DNA of 64,000 nucleotides, taken from Rhodococcus sp. OK519 (GTDB taxonomy: Bacteria > Actinomycetota > Actinomycetes > Mycobacteriales > Mycobacteriaceae). The notes beneath the pieces were generated by a model. That model saw nothing but the letters and a program-made list of their open reading frames with translations, had not been told where the DNA came from and ran no database searches. Positions 52,438 through 62,515 of this stretch are shown one piece after another. The stretch's first letter is position 1. Each line of letters starts with the position of its first letter. A program made the position numbers and the translations under genes. Location: positions 124,001-188,000 of the forward strand of contig NZ_QAOW01000010.1 in assembly GCF_003051005.1 (NCBI RefSeq), read 5' to 3'.

Positions 52438-54114
52438 CTACGAACTCCCCACCGGAATCGGAGTCAGCCCGCGAGCCGGCGTCGTCCCACACCGCTCCAT
52501 CACGTCGAACAGCTTGGCGTGCATCCGCACGGCCTGGGCCGGGTCGAACTGGCTGAGGTTCAACGGGTTTGCGCGGTTGTGCATTTCGAGCGGATCGGCC
52601 TGTAGGTCGTACATCTCGAACTGCGGTGGAGTGACACCGGCCGGATCGAAGTAGGCCGAGTATTTCCACCGCTGTTCGCGGATGGTGCGCATGTGGTTGG
52701 GCTGGGTGACGATGCTCTGCCCGTCGGGGGTGGCGCAGTTCTGGTCGTCGTACGTGAAGTGGACGACGTCCTGCACGGCGGCCGTGGGCGCGGACGGGTT
52801 GGCGGACGCGTCGTTGACGACCGGCATCAGGTCGACGCCCTTGAAGTCCCACGCGGCCCGGTCGGGGACGTCGGCGAGAGACGCGAGCGTCGGCATCACA
52901 TCGATCAGCGTGGCGAGGGCGCCGGTACGAACCGGGCCGGGGAAGAGCACGGGGTTGCTGATCACCATCGGCACCCGCAGGGTCTCCTCGTACGCGTTGA
53001 ACACCTTCTGGCGCAGGCCACCGTGCGACATGCCCATCTCGCCGTGGTCGGACATCCGGATCACGACCGTCGAATCCCGCATTCCCGGACGGGATTCGAG
53101 AGCGTCGAGGACCGCGCCGATGTGCTCGTCGACCACCTTGTGCATGTACGCGTAGAAGTTCACGTAGTTGCGCGCCGCCTCCTGCCCGGGCAGCGGCCCG
53201 AGTCCGGCGGCGAGCAGCACCTGCGACTGCACCTGCGCCGTGGGCTTGAAGTTCAGGGCAAGGGACTCGTCGTATGTCGGCGGCAGCTCGATGCCCTGCT
53301 CGAAGATGCCGGGCGCATCGGATCCGTAGTTGTCGCAGGTTCCGTTGATCGCGTCCCACGTCTGCGGGTACGCGAGCACGTCGTGCGGGTTGACGAACGA
53401 GACGACCAGTGCGAACGGACGGTCGTCGGCGGGATCGAGACCGCGCAGGAAGTCGACGGCCTCGCCCGCGTACCGGCTGTCGAGATCGGCGCAGCCGCCG
53501 CCGAAGTGGTCGGGGTTGGTGTCTTGGCCGCCCTCGGGAGGAATCCAGCCCTGGAATCCGTACGCCGCCACATCGGCGCTGGACGGGTCACCGCCGGCGG
53601 CGCCTTTGCTCATGTGCCACTTACCGCGGTAGTGGACGTTGTAGCCGGCGGAGTCGAGCAGCTTGGCCATGTTCTGGAGGTCCAGCGGCAGCGTCGGTTC
53701 CGTGGGGGAGACCGTCCCGCCCTCGGTCAAGGTTGCGGTGACCCCGTGCTGGGCGGGATAGACACCGGTGAAGAACGTGCTGCGACTGGGGGAGCACATG
53801 GCTGCGTTGCAGAATGCGTTGTCGAACGACACTCCGGTGTCGGCCAATCGTTTCCGATTCGGCAGGTTCGCCTCGGCCCAGCCCGCGGGCCAGAACATCG
53901 GGGGGCGTTCCTGATCGGTGATCACGACGACGATGTTGGGCCGGTGCGGGAGACTGCCGGGTTCGGCGGCCGGCGCAGACTGCGCCGACGCCGTCGTGTG
54001 GGTAGTTGCCCCGGCCATGCCCGCGACGAGCAGGGCGCCGGCGCCACCGAGGAAGCTCCGTCGCGAGAACGGATGGTCGAGGCTGTCGAGAATCGGTTCG
54101 CTCAGGGAGTCCAT
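52438..54114 (-). CDS. Tat-exported sulfatase
   Basis: 558 residues. A twin-arginine signal (SRRSFLGGAGALLVAGMAG at about 18-36) marks export. The active-site cysteine lies in CSPSR (107-111), the C-x-P-x-R pattern converted to formylglycine, and metal residues are in IVVVITDQE (D67) and RMSDHGEMG. It hydrolyses a sulfate ester outside the cell; substrate not readable. ATG 54114 is preferred over the ATG at 54168 because GGAGAT lies nine bases upstream. No formylglycine-generating enzyme is in this window. Confidence 0.88.
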   Translation of the reverse strand: MDSLSEPILDSLDHPFSRRSFLGGAGALLVAGMAGATTHTTASAQSAPAAEPGSLPHRPNIVVVITDQERPPMFWPAGWAEANLPNRKRLADTGVSFDNAFCNAAMCSPSRSTFFTGVYPAQHGVTATLTEGGTVSPTEPTLPLDLQNMAKLLDSAGYNVHYRGKWHMSKGAAGGDPSSADVAAYGFQGWIPPEGGQDTNPDHFGGGCADLDSRYAGEAVDFLRGLDPADDRPFALVVSFVNPHDVLAYPQTWDAINGTCDNYGSDAPGIFEQGIELPPTYDESLALNFKPTAQVQSQVLLAAGLGPLPGQEAARNYVNFYAYMHKVVDEHIGAVLDALESRPGMRDSTVVIRMSDHGEMGMSHGGLRQKVFNAYEETLRVPMVISNPVLFPGPVRTGALATLIDVMPTLASLADVPDRAAWDFKGVDLMPVVNDASANPSAPTAAVQDVVHFTYDDQNCATPDGQSIVTQPNHMRTIREQRWKYSAYFDPAGVTPPQFEMYDLQADPLEMHNRANPLNLSQFDPAQAVRMHAKLFDVMERCGTTPARGLTPIPVGSS

Positions 54115-54225
54115 CTGCCGATCTCCGTCCGGGAAGCGATCGCTGAAACCAGGCGTACGGATCGTCATTCTGTCCGATGATTCCGGCCTCTACCTGCGCT
54201 TCGGGTAAATGTCGGGATCAAACCC

Positions 54226-54253
54226 TGGACTTGCGTGGACTTCCAACTATAGG
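54226..54253 (+). promoter_or_regulatory. candidate promoter of the valine operon
   Basis: TGGACT (54226-54231) and TATAGG (54248-54253) are 16 bases apart and 76 bases before the mmsA start, in the gap between the divergent sulfatase and the operon. The match to a vegetative promoter is partial. Confidence 0.35.
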
Positions 54254-54328
54254 ATGAGCGAGAAATAACGGAGTGACGTGCGTCTCCTTCGTGGCTCCGC
54301 GGCGACCAGCAAAGGACGGGTTCGGGCA

Positions 54329-55834
54329 ATGAGCGTTCGAGAGCTCTCTCACTTCATCGGAGGCAAGCGAATCCCCGGAGGGTCCGGCAGATTCGCCGAC
54401 GTCTTCGACCCCAACACCGGGCAGGTGCAGGCCCGTGTTCCGCTCGCCGACCAGGCCGAGACCGAGGCTGTCATCGCGAATGCGGTGGACGCGCAACGTG
54501 AGTGGGCGTCGTGGAATCCGCAGCGTCGGGCGCGGGTGCTGATGCGCTTCCTGCAACTGATCCAGGACGAGATGGATCCGCTTGCCCGACTGCTGTCGTC
54601 CGAGCACGGCAAGACGATCGCCGACGCGAAGGGTGACATCCAGCGCGGCCTCGAGGTCGTCGAGTTCGCGACCGGCATCCCGCACCTGCTCAAGGGCGAG
54701 TACACGGAGTCGGCGGGCAGTGGTATCGACGTCTACTCGATGCGTCAGCCGCTCGGCGTCGTCGCCGGCATCACCCCGTTCAATTTCCCGGCGATGATCC
54801 CGCTGTGGAAGGCCGCGCCCGCCCTGGCGTGCGGCAACGCCTTCATCCTCAAGCCGTCCGAGCGGGACCCGTCGGTGCCGTTGCGTCTCGCCGAACTGTT
54901 CCTCGAAGCGGGTCTGCCACCGGGAGTGTTCAACGTCGTCAACGGCGACAAGGGTGCCGTCGACGTACTGCTCACCGATCCGCGGGTCAAGGCCGTCGGG
55001 TTCGTCGGCTCCACCCCGATCGCGCAGTACATCTACGAGACCGCGGCTGCGCACGGAAAGCGTGCGCAGTGCTTCGGCGGCGCCAAGAATCACGCCATCG
55101 TCATGCCCGACGCCGATCTCGACCAGGTCGCCGACGCGCTCGTCGGCGCCGGCTACGGCTCCGCGGGTGAGCGGTGCATGGCCATCTCGGTCGCGGTGCC
55201 CGTCGGCGAGGAGACCGCCGACGCGCTCGTCGCGAAGCTCACCGAACGGGTCGAGAAGCTGAAGATCGGTCGCTCGGACGACGAGACCGCCGACTTCGGT
55301 CCGCTCGTCGGCGCCGACGCTCTCGCGCGGGTGAACGACTACGTCCGGATCGGTGTCGACGAGGGCGCCGAACTGATCGTCGACGGCCGGGGTTTCACGC
55401 TCGAGGGGTACGAGGACGGATTCTTCGCCGGCGCAACGCTGTTCGATCGCGTCACCCCGGACATGCGGATCTACAAGGAGGAGATCTTCGGTCCCGTCCT
55501 GCAGGTGGTCCGCGCGCACGACTACGAGGACGCGCTGCGCCTGCCGTCGGAGCACGAGTACGGCAACGGCGTCGCGATCTTCACCAGGGACGGCGACACC
55601 GCGCGCGACTTCTGCTCTCGCGTCGAGGTGGGCATGGTCGGCGTCAACGTCCCGATCCCGGTGCCGATCGCGTACCACACGTTCGGCGGCTGGAAGCATT
55701 CCGGATTCGGCGACCTCAACCAGCACGGGCCGGACTCGATCCGCTTCTACACCAAGACCAAGACGGTGACGCAGCGCTGGCCGTCGGGCTTCAAGGAGCA
55801 CGCCGACCACTTCGTCATCCCGACGATGGACTGA
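54329..55834 (+). CDS. mmsA: methylmalonate-semialdehyde dehydrogenase (CoA-acylating)
   Basis: 501 residues, aldehyde-dehydrogenase fold. GITPFNFPAMIPLW, then GFVGSTPIAQYIYE, and the catalytic cysteine in GSAGERCMAIS (about 285) are the MmsA pattern, different from ordinary aldehyde dehydrogenases by lacking the usual catalytic Glu. It converts methylmalonate semialdehyde to propionyl-CoA, the last step of valine breakdown. AAAGGACGG precedes ATG 54329. First gene of a six-gene unit. Confidence 0.94.
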   Translation: MSVRELSHFIGGKRIPGGSGRFADVFDPNTGQVQARVPLADQAETEAVIANAVDAQREWASWNPQRRARVLMRFLQLIQDEMDPLARLLSSEHGKTIADAKGDIQRGLEVVEFATGIPHLLKGEYTESAGSGIDVYSMRQPLGVVAGITPFNFPAMIPLWKAAPALACGNAFILKPSERDPSVPLRLAELFLEAGLPPGVFNVVNGDKGAVDVLLTDPRVKAVGFVGSTPIAQYIYETAAAHGKRAQCFGGAKNHAIVMPDADLDQVADALVGAGYGSAGERCMAISVAVPVGEETADALVAKLTERVEKLKIGRSDDETADFGPLVGADALARVNDYVRIGVDEGAELIVDGRGFTLEGYEDGFFAGATLFDRVTPDMRIYKEEIFGPVLQVVRAHDYEDALRLPSEHEYGNGVAIFTRDGDTARDFCSRVEVGMVGVNVPIPVPIAYHTFGGWKHSGFGDLNQHGPDSIRFYTKTKTVTQRWPSGFKEHADHFVIPTMD

Positions 55835-55838
55835 CGCG

Positions 55839-56984
55839 GTGAAGAAGTACGTGCCGGGCTGGCACGACTCCGAGGTCCGGGCGCTCTCCGAACTCGCGGC
55901 CGGGTTCTTCGAACGCGAGGTCGTCGCCCACAACGACAAGTGGGAGGCGCAGCGCCGCATCGATCGCGACGTGTGGCACACGGCGGGCAAGCTCGGACTG
56001 CTCTGCTGCTCGATTCCCGAGGAGTACGGCGGCGGCGGAGGCACGTTCGCACACGATCTCGCGGTGTTCGAGGCACAGGGGTATGCGGGCGACCTCGCGT
56101 TCGGGATCTCCGTGCACAGCGGAATCGTCGCGCACTACGTCAACGAGTACGGCACCGAGGAACAGAAGCGGACCTGGCTGCCCGGCATGGCGTCCGGGGA
56201 GATCCTCGGCGCCATCGGGATGACCGAGCCGGGCGCAGGTTCCGACCTCAAGGCCATCCGGACGTCCGCCGTCCGGGACGGCGACCACTACGTCGTCAAC
56301 GGTGCCAAGACGTTCATCACCAACGGCTCCTCCGCCGACATGATCGTCCTCGCGGTCAAGACCGATCCCAAGGCCGGCGCCAGGGGAATCTCGTTGTTGA
56401 TCGTCGACCTGCGGGATTGCCCCGGATTCACGGTGGGACGGGTGCTCGACAAGGTGGGGCAGCATGCCGCGGACACCTCCGAGTTGTCGTTCGTCGATGT
56501 GCGGGTTCCCGTGTCGAACGTGTTGGGGGCGGAGGGGCAGGGATTCGGTCAGCTCATCGCCCAACTCGTCCAGGAGCGGCTGATCATCGCCGCCCAGGCG
56601 TCGGGTGCGATGAATCGGGCCGTCGAGGAGACCGTCGCCTACGTCAAGTCTCGGCAGGCGTTCGGCCACAGCCTGTTCGAGTTCCAGAACACGGCTTTCG
56701 AACTCGCCGAGTGCCAGACCATCGCGCGCACGTGCGAGGTGTTCCTCGACCACTGCATCCAGGAGCACCTGCGCGGCGACCTCGACGCGGCCGAGGCGGC
56801 CATGGCGAAGTACTGGCTCACCGACAAACAGTGCGAGGTCGTCGACCGCTGTGTGCAGCTCTACGGCGGCTACGGGTACATGCGTGAGTACCTCGTTGCC
56901 CGCATGTACGAGGACGCGCGGGTGCAGGAGATCTACGCGGGTGCCAACGAGGTCCTGAAGGGGATCATCGCGAAATCTCTTTGA
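55839..56984 (+). CDS. acyl-CoA dehydrogenase (valine operon, first copy)
   Basis: 381 residues. FAD-binding GAIGMTEPGAGSDLKAI and the C-terminal ARVQEIYAGANEVLKGIIAKSL are typical. The catalytic base is expected near YGGYGYMREY / IYAGANEV (Glu in the last motif). It starts GTG 55839, four bases after mmsA. With the second copy at 57036 the operon has two flavin dehydrogenases; one should act on isobutyryl-CoA and the other on a related short or branched acyl-CoA. Confidence 0.9.
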   Translation: MKKYVPGWHDSEVRALSELAAGFFEREVVAHNDKWEAQRRIDRDVWHTAGKLGLLCCSIPEEYGGGGGTFAHDLAVFEAQGYAGDLAFGISVHSGIVAHYVNEYGTEEQKRTWLPGMASGEILGAIGMTEPGAGSDLKAIRTSAVRDGDHYVVNGAKTFITNGSSADMIVLAVKTDPKAGARGISLLIVDLRDCPGFTVGRVLDKVGQHAADTSELSFVDVRVPVSNVLGAEGQGFGQLIAQLVQERLIIAAQASGAMNRAVEETVAYVKSRQAFGHSLFEFQNTAFELAECQTIARTCEVFLDHCIQEHLRGDLDAAEAAMAKYWLTDKQCEVVDRCVQLYGGYGYMREYLVARMYEDARVQEIYAGANEVLKGIIAKSL

Positions 56985-57035
56985 CGACGGCAGCGACAGC
57001 GTCATACCGACGACGAACTAGAAACGAAGGCAACA

Positions 57036-58184
57036 ATGTTCAGACTTTCCGACGACGAGCGAGCGATCAGCGAGACCGCGCGCGACTTCGCCGCGGAATA
57101 CCTGGCACCCGACGCGATCGAGTGGGACCAGACCAAGCATTTCCCGGTGGACGTGCTCCGCAAGGCCGGGGCGCTCGGCATGGGCGGCATCTACATCCGC
57201 GAGGACGTGGGCGGATCGGGTCTCACCCGGCTCGACGGCGTCCGCATCTTCGAGCAACTCGCGACGGGCTGCCCGTCGATCGCCGCGTACATCTCGATCC
57301 ACAACATGGTCACGTGGATGATCGACGAGTTCGGCGACGACGAGCAGCGTCGGCGCTGGGTGCCCGGCCTCGCGTCGATGGAGCAGCTCGGTAGCTACTG
57401 CCTCACCGAGCCCGGAGCCGGCTCCGATGCGGCGGCTCTGTCCACCAAGGCTGTTCGCGACGGCGACGACTACCTGCTCACCGGCGTCAAGCAGTTCATC
57501 TCCGGTGCCGGAACGTCCGACATCTACGTCGTGATGGCCCGCACCGGCGATAACGGGGCCCGGGGTATCTCGGCGTTCATTGTGCCGAAGGATTCGCCAG
57601 GGCTGTCGTTCGGCGCCAACGAGAAGAAGATGGGCTGGAACGCCCAGCCCACGCGGCAGGTGATCCTCGACGAGGTGCGGGTGCCGGCTGCGAACCTGCT
57701 CGGCGGCGAAGGCGAGGGCTTCCGCATCGCGATGAAGGGACTCAACGGTGGACGGCTCAACATCGCCGCGTGTTCGGTGGGTGGAGCGCAGGCCGCGCTC
57801 GCCAAGGCCGTCGGGTACCTGACGGAACGGAAGGCGTTCGGTGCGGCGCTCGTCGAATCGCAGGCGCTGCAGTTCCGATTGGCGGACATGAGGATCGAAC
57901 TCGAGGCGGCGCGCACCCTGCTGTGGCGGGCCGCAGATGCGCTCGATGCGGACGCCGCGGACAAGGTGGAACTGTGCGCGATGGCCAAGCGCTTCGCGAC
58001 CGATACCGGGTTCACGGTCGCGAACGAGGCACTGCAGATGCACGGCGGGTACGGCTACCTGGCGGAATACGGATTGGAGAAGATCGTGCGAGACCTGCGG
58101 GTGCACCAGATCCTGGAGGGGACCAACGAGATCATGCGGGTCGTCGTGGCCCGGTCGGTCGTGGGATCGGCGGGTGCGGCGTGA
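57036..58184 (+). CDS. acyl-CoA dehydrogenase (probable isobutyryl-CoA dehydrogenase)
   Basis: 382 residues, best guess for the isobutyryl-CoA enzyme that makes methacrylyl-CoA, because in related operons the gene directly before the 3-hydroxyisobutyryl-CoA hydrolase has this role. FAD motifs YCLTEPGAGSDAAAL and MHGGYGYLAEYG, and the catalytic Glu in QILEGTNEIMR. ATG 57036 lies 51 bases after the first copy. The stop overlaps the next start by four bases (GTGA). Confidence 0.9.
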   Translation: MFRLSDDERAISETARDFAAEYLAPDAIEWDQTKHFPVDVLRKAGALGMGGIYIREDVGGSGLTRLDGVRIFEQLATGCPSIAAYISIHNMVTWMIDEFGDDEQRRRWVPGLASMEQLGSYCLTEPGAGSDAAALSTKAVRDGDDYLLTGVKQFISGAGTSDIYVVMARTGDNGARGISAFIVPKDSPGLSFGANEKKMGWNAQPTRQVILDEVRVPAANLLGGEGEGFRIAMKGLNGGRLNIAACSVGGAQAALAKAVGYLTERKAFGAALVESQALQFRLADMRIELEAARTLLWRAADALDADAADKVELCAMAKRFATDTGFTVANEALQMHGGYGYLAEYGLEKIVRDLRVHQILEGTNEIMRVVVARSVVGSAGAA

Positions 58185-59248
58185 GCGAAGCAGAAGTTCT
58201 CGTCGAACGTGTCGGTGGCGTCGGCCGCCTCACCCTCAACCGGCCGAGGGCGATCAATGCGCTGAACCACTCGATGGTGCGGGCGATGGCGTCGGCGCTG
58301 CTGGAGTGGGCCGACGACGCGTCCGTCAAGGCCGTGCTTCTCACCGGCGCCGGTGAGCGCGGGCTGTGCGCGGGCGGCGACATCGTGTCGATCTACCACG
58401 ACGCCCGTGAGGGCGGCAGCGGATCGAAAGATTTCTGGCGAGACGAGTACGTCCTCAACGCCGCGATTGCGCGTTACCCGAAGCCGTACGTCGCGATCAT
58501 GGACGGCATCGTCATGGGCGGCGGTGTCGGTGTCTCGGCGCACGGCAACGTCCGGGTCGTCACCGAACGCTCGATGATCGGAATGCCCGAGGTGGGAATC
58601 GGATTCGTCCCGGATGTCGGCGGCACCCATCTGCTGTCGCGGGCACCCGGCGAACTGGGTACCCACATCGCGCTGACGACCGCTCGACTGTCGGCGGGCG
58701 ACGCCGTCCACTGCGGCTTCGCCGACCACTTCGTGCCGTCGGACCGGCTCCGCGAGTTCGAGCAGGCACTCGCCGACGGTTCGGTGGACGACGCGGCCGC
58801 TCGCTTCGCGCAGCCGGCTCCGGAATCGGAACTGGCGGCGCAGCAGAGTTGGATCGACACCGCCTACGCGGCCGACACGGTCGAGGAGATCGTCGAAAAC
58901 CTGCGATCGAGCGGCGTCCCTGAGGCCGCCGCAGCCGCTGAACAGATCCTCGCGAAGTCCCCGACCGCCGCGAAGGTGACGTTGCGGGCGCTGCGGCAGG
59001 CACGCGACCTCGACAGCCTCGAAGCGGTGCTCGACCAGGAGTACCGGGTGTCGTTGGCCTGCCTGCAATCCCACGATCTCGTGGAGGGCATCCGCGCGCA
59101 GGTGGTAGAGAAGGACCGTAACCCCGCATGGTCACCGTCGGCACTCGAGGCGGTCACCGACGAACACGTGGATCGATTCTTCGAGCCGCTGGGGGAGACC
59201 GAACTCGGTCTGGCCGCAGCGCTCGTGAGTGGGGAGGAACTGCGATGA
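58181..59248 (+). CDS. 3-hydroxyisobutyryl-CoA hydrolase / enoyl-CoA hydratase family
   Basis: 355 residues, longer than a plain hydratase, as for HIBCH. Crotonase-fold motifs GAGERGLCAGGDIVSIYHD and IMDGIVMGGGVGVS (oxyanion hole) and EVGIGFVPDVGGTH are present; the C-terminal extension (from about 250) is typical of the hydrolase. It frees 3-hydroxyisobutyrate from CoA in valine breakdown. GTG 58181 overlaps the upstream stop; mmsB follows with a four-base overlap. Confidence 0.9.
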   Translation: MSEAEVLVERVGGVGRLTLNRPRAINALNHSMVRAMASALLEWADDASVKAVLLTGAGERGLCAGGDIVSIYHDAREGGSGSKDFWRDEYVLNAAIARYPKPYVAIMDGIVMGGGVGVSAHGNVRVVTERSMIGMPEVGIGFVPDVGGTHLLSRAPGELGTHIALTTARLSAGDAVHCGFADHFVPSDRLREFEQALADGSVDDAAARFAQPAPESELAAQQSWIDTAYAADTVEEIVENLRSSGVPEAAAAAEQILAKSPTAAKVTLRALRQARDLDSLEAVLDQEYRVSLACLQSHDLVEGIRAQVVEKDRNPAWSPSALEAVTDEHVDRFFEPLGETELGLAAALVSGEELR

Positions 59249-60156
59249 GCAAGAGTGACATCACCGTCGGCTTCGTCGGCCTGGGTCACATGGGTGGGCC
59301 GATGGCGGCGAACCTCGTGAAGGCCGGATATCCGGTGCGTGGATTCGATCTCGCGCCCGCCGCACTCGAACAGGCCGGCCGGGACGGTGTCACCGTCGTG
59401 GGATCCGCGACGGAGGCGGCCACCGAGGCCGACGTCGTGATCACGATGCTGCCCAGTGGCAAGCACGTGCACGACCTCTACGAGGGTGGGCTGCTGGGGG
59501 CGGCGCGTCACGGCACGCTGTTCGTCGACTGCTCGACCATCGACGTCGCCGACGCGCGCACCGCCCACGAACTGGCCGAGCAGGCCGGACATCGCGGCAT
59601 CGACGCGCCGGTGTCCGGGGGCGTGATGGGCGCGGCCGCCGGCACTCTCGCGTTCATGGTGGGCGGCGCCGACGAGGACTTCGAGGCGGTGCGCCCGCTG
59701 CTCGAGGTGATGGGGCGCAAGGTCGTCCACTGCGGTGGCCCGGGCGTCGGACAGGCCGCGAAGATCTGCAACAACATGATCCTCGGTGTCTCGATGATCG
59801 CGGTCGGCGAGGCGTTCGTGCTGGGGGAGAAGCTGGGGCTGAGCAACCAGGCGCTGTTCGACGTCGCCTCCAACGCGTCGGGCCAGTGCTGGGCGCTCAC
59901 CACCAACTGCCCGGTGCCGGGTCCGGTGCCGACCAGTCCGGCGAACAACGACTACGAGCCGGGGTTCGCCGCCGCGCTCATGGACAAGGACCTCGGCCTC
60001 GCAGCGAGTGCGTTGCGTGCCAACGGCGTCGACGCCGAACTCGGCATGCGCGCCGCCGAACTGTACCGGCGCTTCCACGAGACCGGGCACGGCGGCGAGG
60101 ACTTCTCGGCGATCATCAGGGACATCAGGGACAGATCGAACGGAGAGACTCGATGA
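59245..60156 (+). CDS. mmsB: 3-hydroxyisobutyrate dehydrogenase
   Basis: 303 residues. NAD-binding [16 protein letters not shown] at the start, the [16 protein letters not shown] substrate loop, and the catalytic lysine in [11 protein letters not shown] (about K173). It oxidises 3-hydroxyisobutyrate to methylmalonate semialdehyde, which MmsA then uses. The start overlaps the hydrolase end and its own end overlaps the next gene, both by four bases, so the proteins are made together. Confidence 0.94.
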   Translation: MSKSDITVGFVGLGHMGGPMAANLVKAGYPVRGFDLAPAALEQAGRDGVTVVGSATEAATEADVVITMLPSGKHVHDLYEGGLLGAARHGTLFVDCSTIDVADARTAHELAEQAGHRGIDAPVSGGVMGAAAGTLAFMVGGADEDFEAVRPLLEVMGRKVVHCGGPGVGQAAKICNNMILGVSMIAVGEAFVLGEKLGLSNQALFDVASNASGQCWALTTNCPVPGPVPTSPANNDYEPGFAAALMDKDLGLAASALRANGVDAELGMRAAELYRRFHETGHGGEDFSAIIRDIRDRSNGETR

Positions 60157-60929
60157 CGGACTACCAGACGATTCAGGTCGGACGCACCGGACGCGTGGGC
60201 ATGATCACGCTGAACCGGCCGGAGGCGCTCAACGCCCTCAATGCGCAGTTGATGTCGGAGATGGTCGCCGCCGTCGACGACTTCGAGAAGGACCGGGGCA
60301 TCGGCTCGATCCTCATCACCGGTTCGGAGCGGGCGTTCGCCGCCGGAGCCGACATCAAGGAGATGCAGAGCAAATCCTTCATCGACATGTACATCGACGA
60401 CTGGTTCTCGGCTTGGGACCGGATCGCGGCAGCGCGCAAGCCGATCGTCGCGGCGGTCGCCGGATACGCGCTCGGCGGCGGTTGCGAACTCGCGATGATG
60501 TGCGACGTCCTGATCGCCGCCGACTCCGCCAAGTTCGGTCAGCCCGAGATCAAGCTCGGTGTGCTGCCCGGCATCGGCGGCTCGCAGCGTCTCACCCGCG
60601 CGATCGGGAAGGCCAAGGCGATGGACCTGTGCCTCACCGGCCGCACGATGGACGCCGAGGAAGCCGAGCGGGCGGGTCTGGTCGCGCGCGTCGTCCCCGC
60701 CATCGACCTGCTCGACGAGGCGATCGCGACGGCGTCGAAGATCGCCGACATGTCGCTGCCCATCGCGATGATGGTCAAGGAGTCCGTCAACCGCGCGTTC
60801 GAGTCGACGCTGTCCGAGGGCGTCCGCTTCGAGCGGCGCGTGTTCCACTCGGCCTTCGCGACGCAGGACCAGAAGGAAGGCATGGCCGCGTTCACCGAGA
60901 AGCGTGACCCGAGCTTCGGTCATCACTAG
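60153..60929 (+). CDS. enoyl-CoA hydratase
   Basis: 258 residues, standard crotonase. Motifs: [27 protein letters not shown] (oxyanion hole and first catalytic Glu region) and [19 protein letters not shown] (second Glu). It hydrates methacrylyl-CoA to 3-hydroxyisobutyryl-CoA, the step between the dehydrogenase and the hydrolase. Last gene of the operon; it ends seven bases before a convergent hydrolase gene. Confidence 0.92.
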   Translation: MTDYQTIQVGRTGRVGMITLNRPEALNALNAQLMSEMVAAVDDFEKDRGIGSILITGSERAFAAGADIKEMQSKSFIDMYIDDWFSAWDRIAAARKPIVAAVAGYALGGGCELAMMCDVLIAADSAKFGQPEIKLGVLPGIGGSQRLTRAIGKAKAMDLCLTGRTMDAEEAERAGLVARVVPAIDLLDEAIATASKIADMSLPIAMMVKESVNRAFESTLSEGVRFERRVFHSAFATQDQKEGMAAFTEKRDPSFGHH

Positions 60930-60936
60930 GAGCACT

Positions 60937-61818
60937 TCAGCGGAGCAGGAATTCGAGGGTGACGCGCTCGAACGCTTCCTTGGCCTCCACCATGACCCAG
61001 TGTCCGCAGTTGGGGAAGATGTGAAGCTCGGCATGCGGGACCAGCCGTAGCGGGACGAGTGGCATGTCCGGCGGGCACTGCCGGTCGTCGAGCCCCCACG
61101 TGAACAGGGTCGGGCACTGAATCTTGTGCATCATCGACCAGTACGGCGGGCGCGACGAGTCGGTCAGCATCAGTTGTCGTGCAGCGAGTGCTGCCGATCC
61201 GTGCACCGCGGCGAGGGTCCGATGTGATTGCGGGGCATTCGCAATTGCCCAACTTTCGTCGATCCTCTCCTCGGTGACGACTGCGGGGTCGTACACCATG
61301 CACTCGAGCCATCGAATCAGCTTTTCCCGGCTGGGATCGTCGGCGAAGTCGCGGAGCAGCCGTGAGCCTTCACTCGGACTCTGGCTGAAGATGTTCGGAC
61401 CGACGCCACCGATCGTGACGAGCTTTCCGACGCGTTCCGGATGCTCCATCGCGACGTTCGCGCCGACGACGCCGCCCATCGAATTACCGATGATCGCAGC
61501 GGATTCGATGTCGAGTGCGTCCATGAATCTCGTCACCGAGGAGGCGGCGGTGATCACCGGATTGCCGTCGACCGGATCGCTGATGCCGAAGCCGGGGAAC
61601 TCCAGCACGTAGCAATGGAAGTGCCGGGCGAAGGTATCGAGGTTGTCGCGGTAGTTGCGCCACCCGCTCACGCCGATTCCGGAGCCGTGCAGCAGGAGCA
61701 ACGGCGGTCCGTCGCCGGCTTCGTGATAGCGCAGTATCCCTGTGTCGGTGGCGATCTCTCGCCGGCTCCCTTCGTAGGTGACGTCCACGTCCGTAGGGTC
61801 GGCCGTCTGTCCGCGCAT
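60937..61818 (-). CDS. alpha/beta-hydrolase, meta-cleavage-product hydrolase type
   Basis: 293 residues. LLLLHGSGIGVSGWRNY (oxyanion), IGNSMGGVVGANVA (nucleophile Ser about 113), TWGLDDRQCP (acid) and FPNCGHWVMVE (His) match the BphD/HsaD group of C-C bond hydrolases. Substrate is open; no ring-cleavage gene is near. ATG 61818 starts it. A MarR gene is divergent with 215 bases between, and so may regulate it. Confidence 0.85.
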   Translation of the reverse strand: MRGQTADPTDVDVTYEGSRREIATDTGILRYHEAGDGPPLLLLHGSGIGVSGWRNYRDNLDTFARHFHCYVLEFPGFGISDPVDGNPVITAASSVTRFMDALDIESAAIIGNSMGGVVGANVAMEHPERVGKLVTIGGVGPNIFSQSPSEGSRLLRDFADDPSREKLIRWLECMVYDPAVVTEERIDESWAIANAPQSHRTLAAVHGSAALAARQLMLTDSSRPPYWSMMHKIQCPTLFTWGLDDRQCPPDMPLVPLRLVPHAELHIFPNCGHWVMVEAKEAFERVTLEFLLR

Positions 61819-62033
61819 GTGGATGCTCCTCTCGTGACAGTCCGGTGCGGTACCGGCTCTCGGGAAGGTAGCAACATTCTGTTATGTGTATGAGTGCTTT
61901 CATGTGAATGCATGCGGGTAGACGGCAACTGGCAAGAGCGCGGCCTGTCAGGTCTCGGAACACTTGGTCCGCCGGGTGAGGGTTCGCAATACTCTGACAA
62001 CCCAGAGGATGCGTAGACGGAGGAGTTGAGTCG

Positions 62034-62486
62034 TTGACGGAGGATGCAGACATCGATCGCCTGTCCCAGGTGCTCGACGATCGGATCGGCACGCGCATTC
62101 GGCGAATTTCACAGCTGATCATCGAAGCCAAGGCGACTGCGCTGCGCCCGCTCGACATCACGGTCCCGCAGTATTCGACACTGCTGGCCGTCAAGCACCT
62201 CGAGCCCAGCTCCGCGGCGCAGCTCGCGCGAACCGGGTTGGGGACGCCGCAGTCGATCGCCACCATGTTGTCGACGCTCGAGAGCAAGGGTCTCGTCAGC
62301 CGCCGGGCGTCACCCTTGCATCAGAAGCTTGTCGAGGTCCGGCTGACCGCGCTCGGCGCGAAGACGATCGACGAGGCGGACGAACTCGCCGCCGACATCG
62401 AGGACAGGCTACGAGAAGGCATCGGCGAGGACCAGTTCGACAGTGTCGTCAGGATCGAGAAGGTCGCACGAGATCTCCTGCGATAG
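62034..62486 (+). CDS. MarR-family regulator
   Basis: 150 residues. Winged helix-turn-helix spans about 52-105 (SSAAQLARTGLGTPQSIATMLSTLESKGLVSR). TTG 62034 is supported by GGAGGAG nine bases upstream. It is divergent from the alpha/beta-hydrolase at 60937, its most likely target; the region between has an AT-richer part at about 61870-61915 that could hold the operator. Confidence 0.85.
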   Translation: MTEDADIDRLSQVLDDRIGTRIRRISQLIIEAKATALRPLDITVPQYSTLLAVKHLEPSSAAQLARTGLGTPQSIATMLSTLESKGLVSRRASPLHQKLVEVRLTALGAKTIDEADELAADIEDRLREGIGEDQFDSVVRIEKVARDLLR

Positions 62487-62515
62487 TGCGGCGGCCGGCT
62501 ATTCGACGATCTGCG

